The notes beneath the pieces were generated by a model. It worked only from the letters and a program-made list of their open reading frames with translations, made no database searches and was not told the origin of the DNA. A DNA stretch of 6,081 bases from UBA9647 sp035506075 (GTDB lineage Bacteria > Bacteroidota > Ignavibacteria > UBA10030), in the NCBI GenBank assembly GCA_035506075.1, contig DATJQB010000468.1, forward strand, positions 1 to 6,081, in the 5' to 3' direction. The position numbers were made by a program, and so were the translations under genes. Positions 5,850 to 6,081 of this stretch are shown piece by piece. Positions within the stretch are counted from its first letter, which is position 1. Every line of letters begins with the position of its first letter.

Positions 5850-6081
5850 ATGCGCAAACTGACTCACGCTGAAATCTCTGACAACCGGGCAAAACTCGAG
5901 ACGTTAGCATCAGTTCCAAGGCTCCCGGTGAGCGTTGTCGTCGACAACGTCCGCAGCCTCTACAACGTCGGCTCTATTTTCCGTACTTCTGACGGCGCGT
6001 TGATTGAACGCCTGATCCTCACTGGCTTCACACCCACTCCCCCGCGCAAGGAGATTGAAAAGACAGCCCTGGGATCAACGC
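5850..6081 (+). CDS. TrmH/SpoU-family RNA 2'-O-ribose methyltransferase, 3' end beyond window
   Basis: A plus-strand frame from ATG 5850 encodes 77 residues before the window ends. It begins MRKLTHAEIS and contains PVSVVVDNVRSLYNVGSIFR, then TSDGALIERLILTGFTPTPP and EKTALGST. The N-x-x-NVGSIFRT(S/A)(D/A) element is the conserved N-terminal motif of SPOUT-class SpoU methyltransferases, with the conserved Asn and Arg of motif 1. Such enzymes use SAM to 2'-O-methylate tRNA or rRNA; the target cannot be told from this fragment, and the C-terminal SAM-binding knot is outside the window. The ATG is the only start codon after the upstream in-frame TGA at 5772. There is no Shine-Dalgarno site at normal spacing, only GGGA one base before the ATG. 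It is divergent from cmk and therefore separately regulated. Confidence 0.9.
   Translation, partial: MRKLTHAEISDNRAKLETLASVPRLPVSVVVDNVRSLYNVGSIFRTSDGALIERLILTGFTPTPPRKEIEKTALGST

Noticed and set aside
5771..5872. A 33-codon plus-strand frame (ATG ACA ATT...) overlapping the TrmH-family start, preceded by GGGAAC as at truA.
   Set aside because: It could be imagined as a leader peptide, but it has no ribosome binding site at proper spacing and no recognisable features; a chance frame is more likely.
5933..5949. Perfect 7-bp inverted repeat CGTTGTC/GACAACG with a three-base loop.
   Set aside because: It lies inside the TrmH-family coding region and follows from the codons for the conserved VVVDNV stretch; no T-tract follows.

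Overview
The window looks like an ordinary housekeeping segment of a bacterial chromosome of moderate G+C. It probably comes from the Bacteroidota/Chlorobiota/Ignavibacteriota (FCB) side of the tree. That placement rests on the gene order cmk-ispH-rpsA, an IspH of Bacteroidota-like type (DTICGQ and GATSTPQW motifs), a DUF5683-like exported protein, and the sparse use of Shine-Dalgarno sites. It is a judgement from remembered family features, not a computed placement.

Layout: almost everything is on the minus strand, so transcription runs from right to left. Near 5.7 kb a good sigma70-type promoter faces left into cmk (cytidylate kinase, TTG start). cmk overlaps ispH (last enzyme of the MEP isoprenoid pathway, GTG start) by four bases. 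A 122-base gap with two potential stem-loops then leads to rpsA (ribosomal protein S1, six S1 repeats, strong GGAGG site). A clear intrinsic terminator follows rpsA. Next come mtaB (tRNA ms2t6A37 methylthiotransferase) and, overlapping it by ten bases, a gene for a DUF5683-like exported or membrane protein, again followed by an intrinsic terminator. The first 35 bases hold the start of a further minus-strand gene, recognisable as truA (tRNA pseudouridine synthase A) from its first twelve residues. To the right of the cmk promoter, a divergent plus-strand gene for a TrmH/SpoU-family RNA 2'-O-methyltransferase begins at 5850 and runs off the window.

How the genes work together: the theme is translation and growth. 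S1 helps load mRNA onto ribosomes, MtaB and TruA modify tRNA, the TrmH-family enzyme methylates tRNA or rRNA, Cmk supplies CDP for nucleic acids and phospholipids, and IspH supplies IPP/DMAPP. The DUF5683-like protein is the only gene of unknown role.

I found no mobile element, CRISPR array, tRNA or rRNA gene, phage gene or defence system. The least ordinary signals are regulatory. Two intrinsic terminators end their T-tracts only 6-7 bases before the start codon of the next same-strand gene (mtaB, truA). The rpsA leader also carries a hairpin plus T-rich run directly in front of its ribosome binding site.
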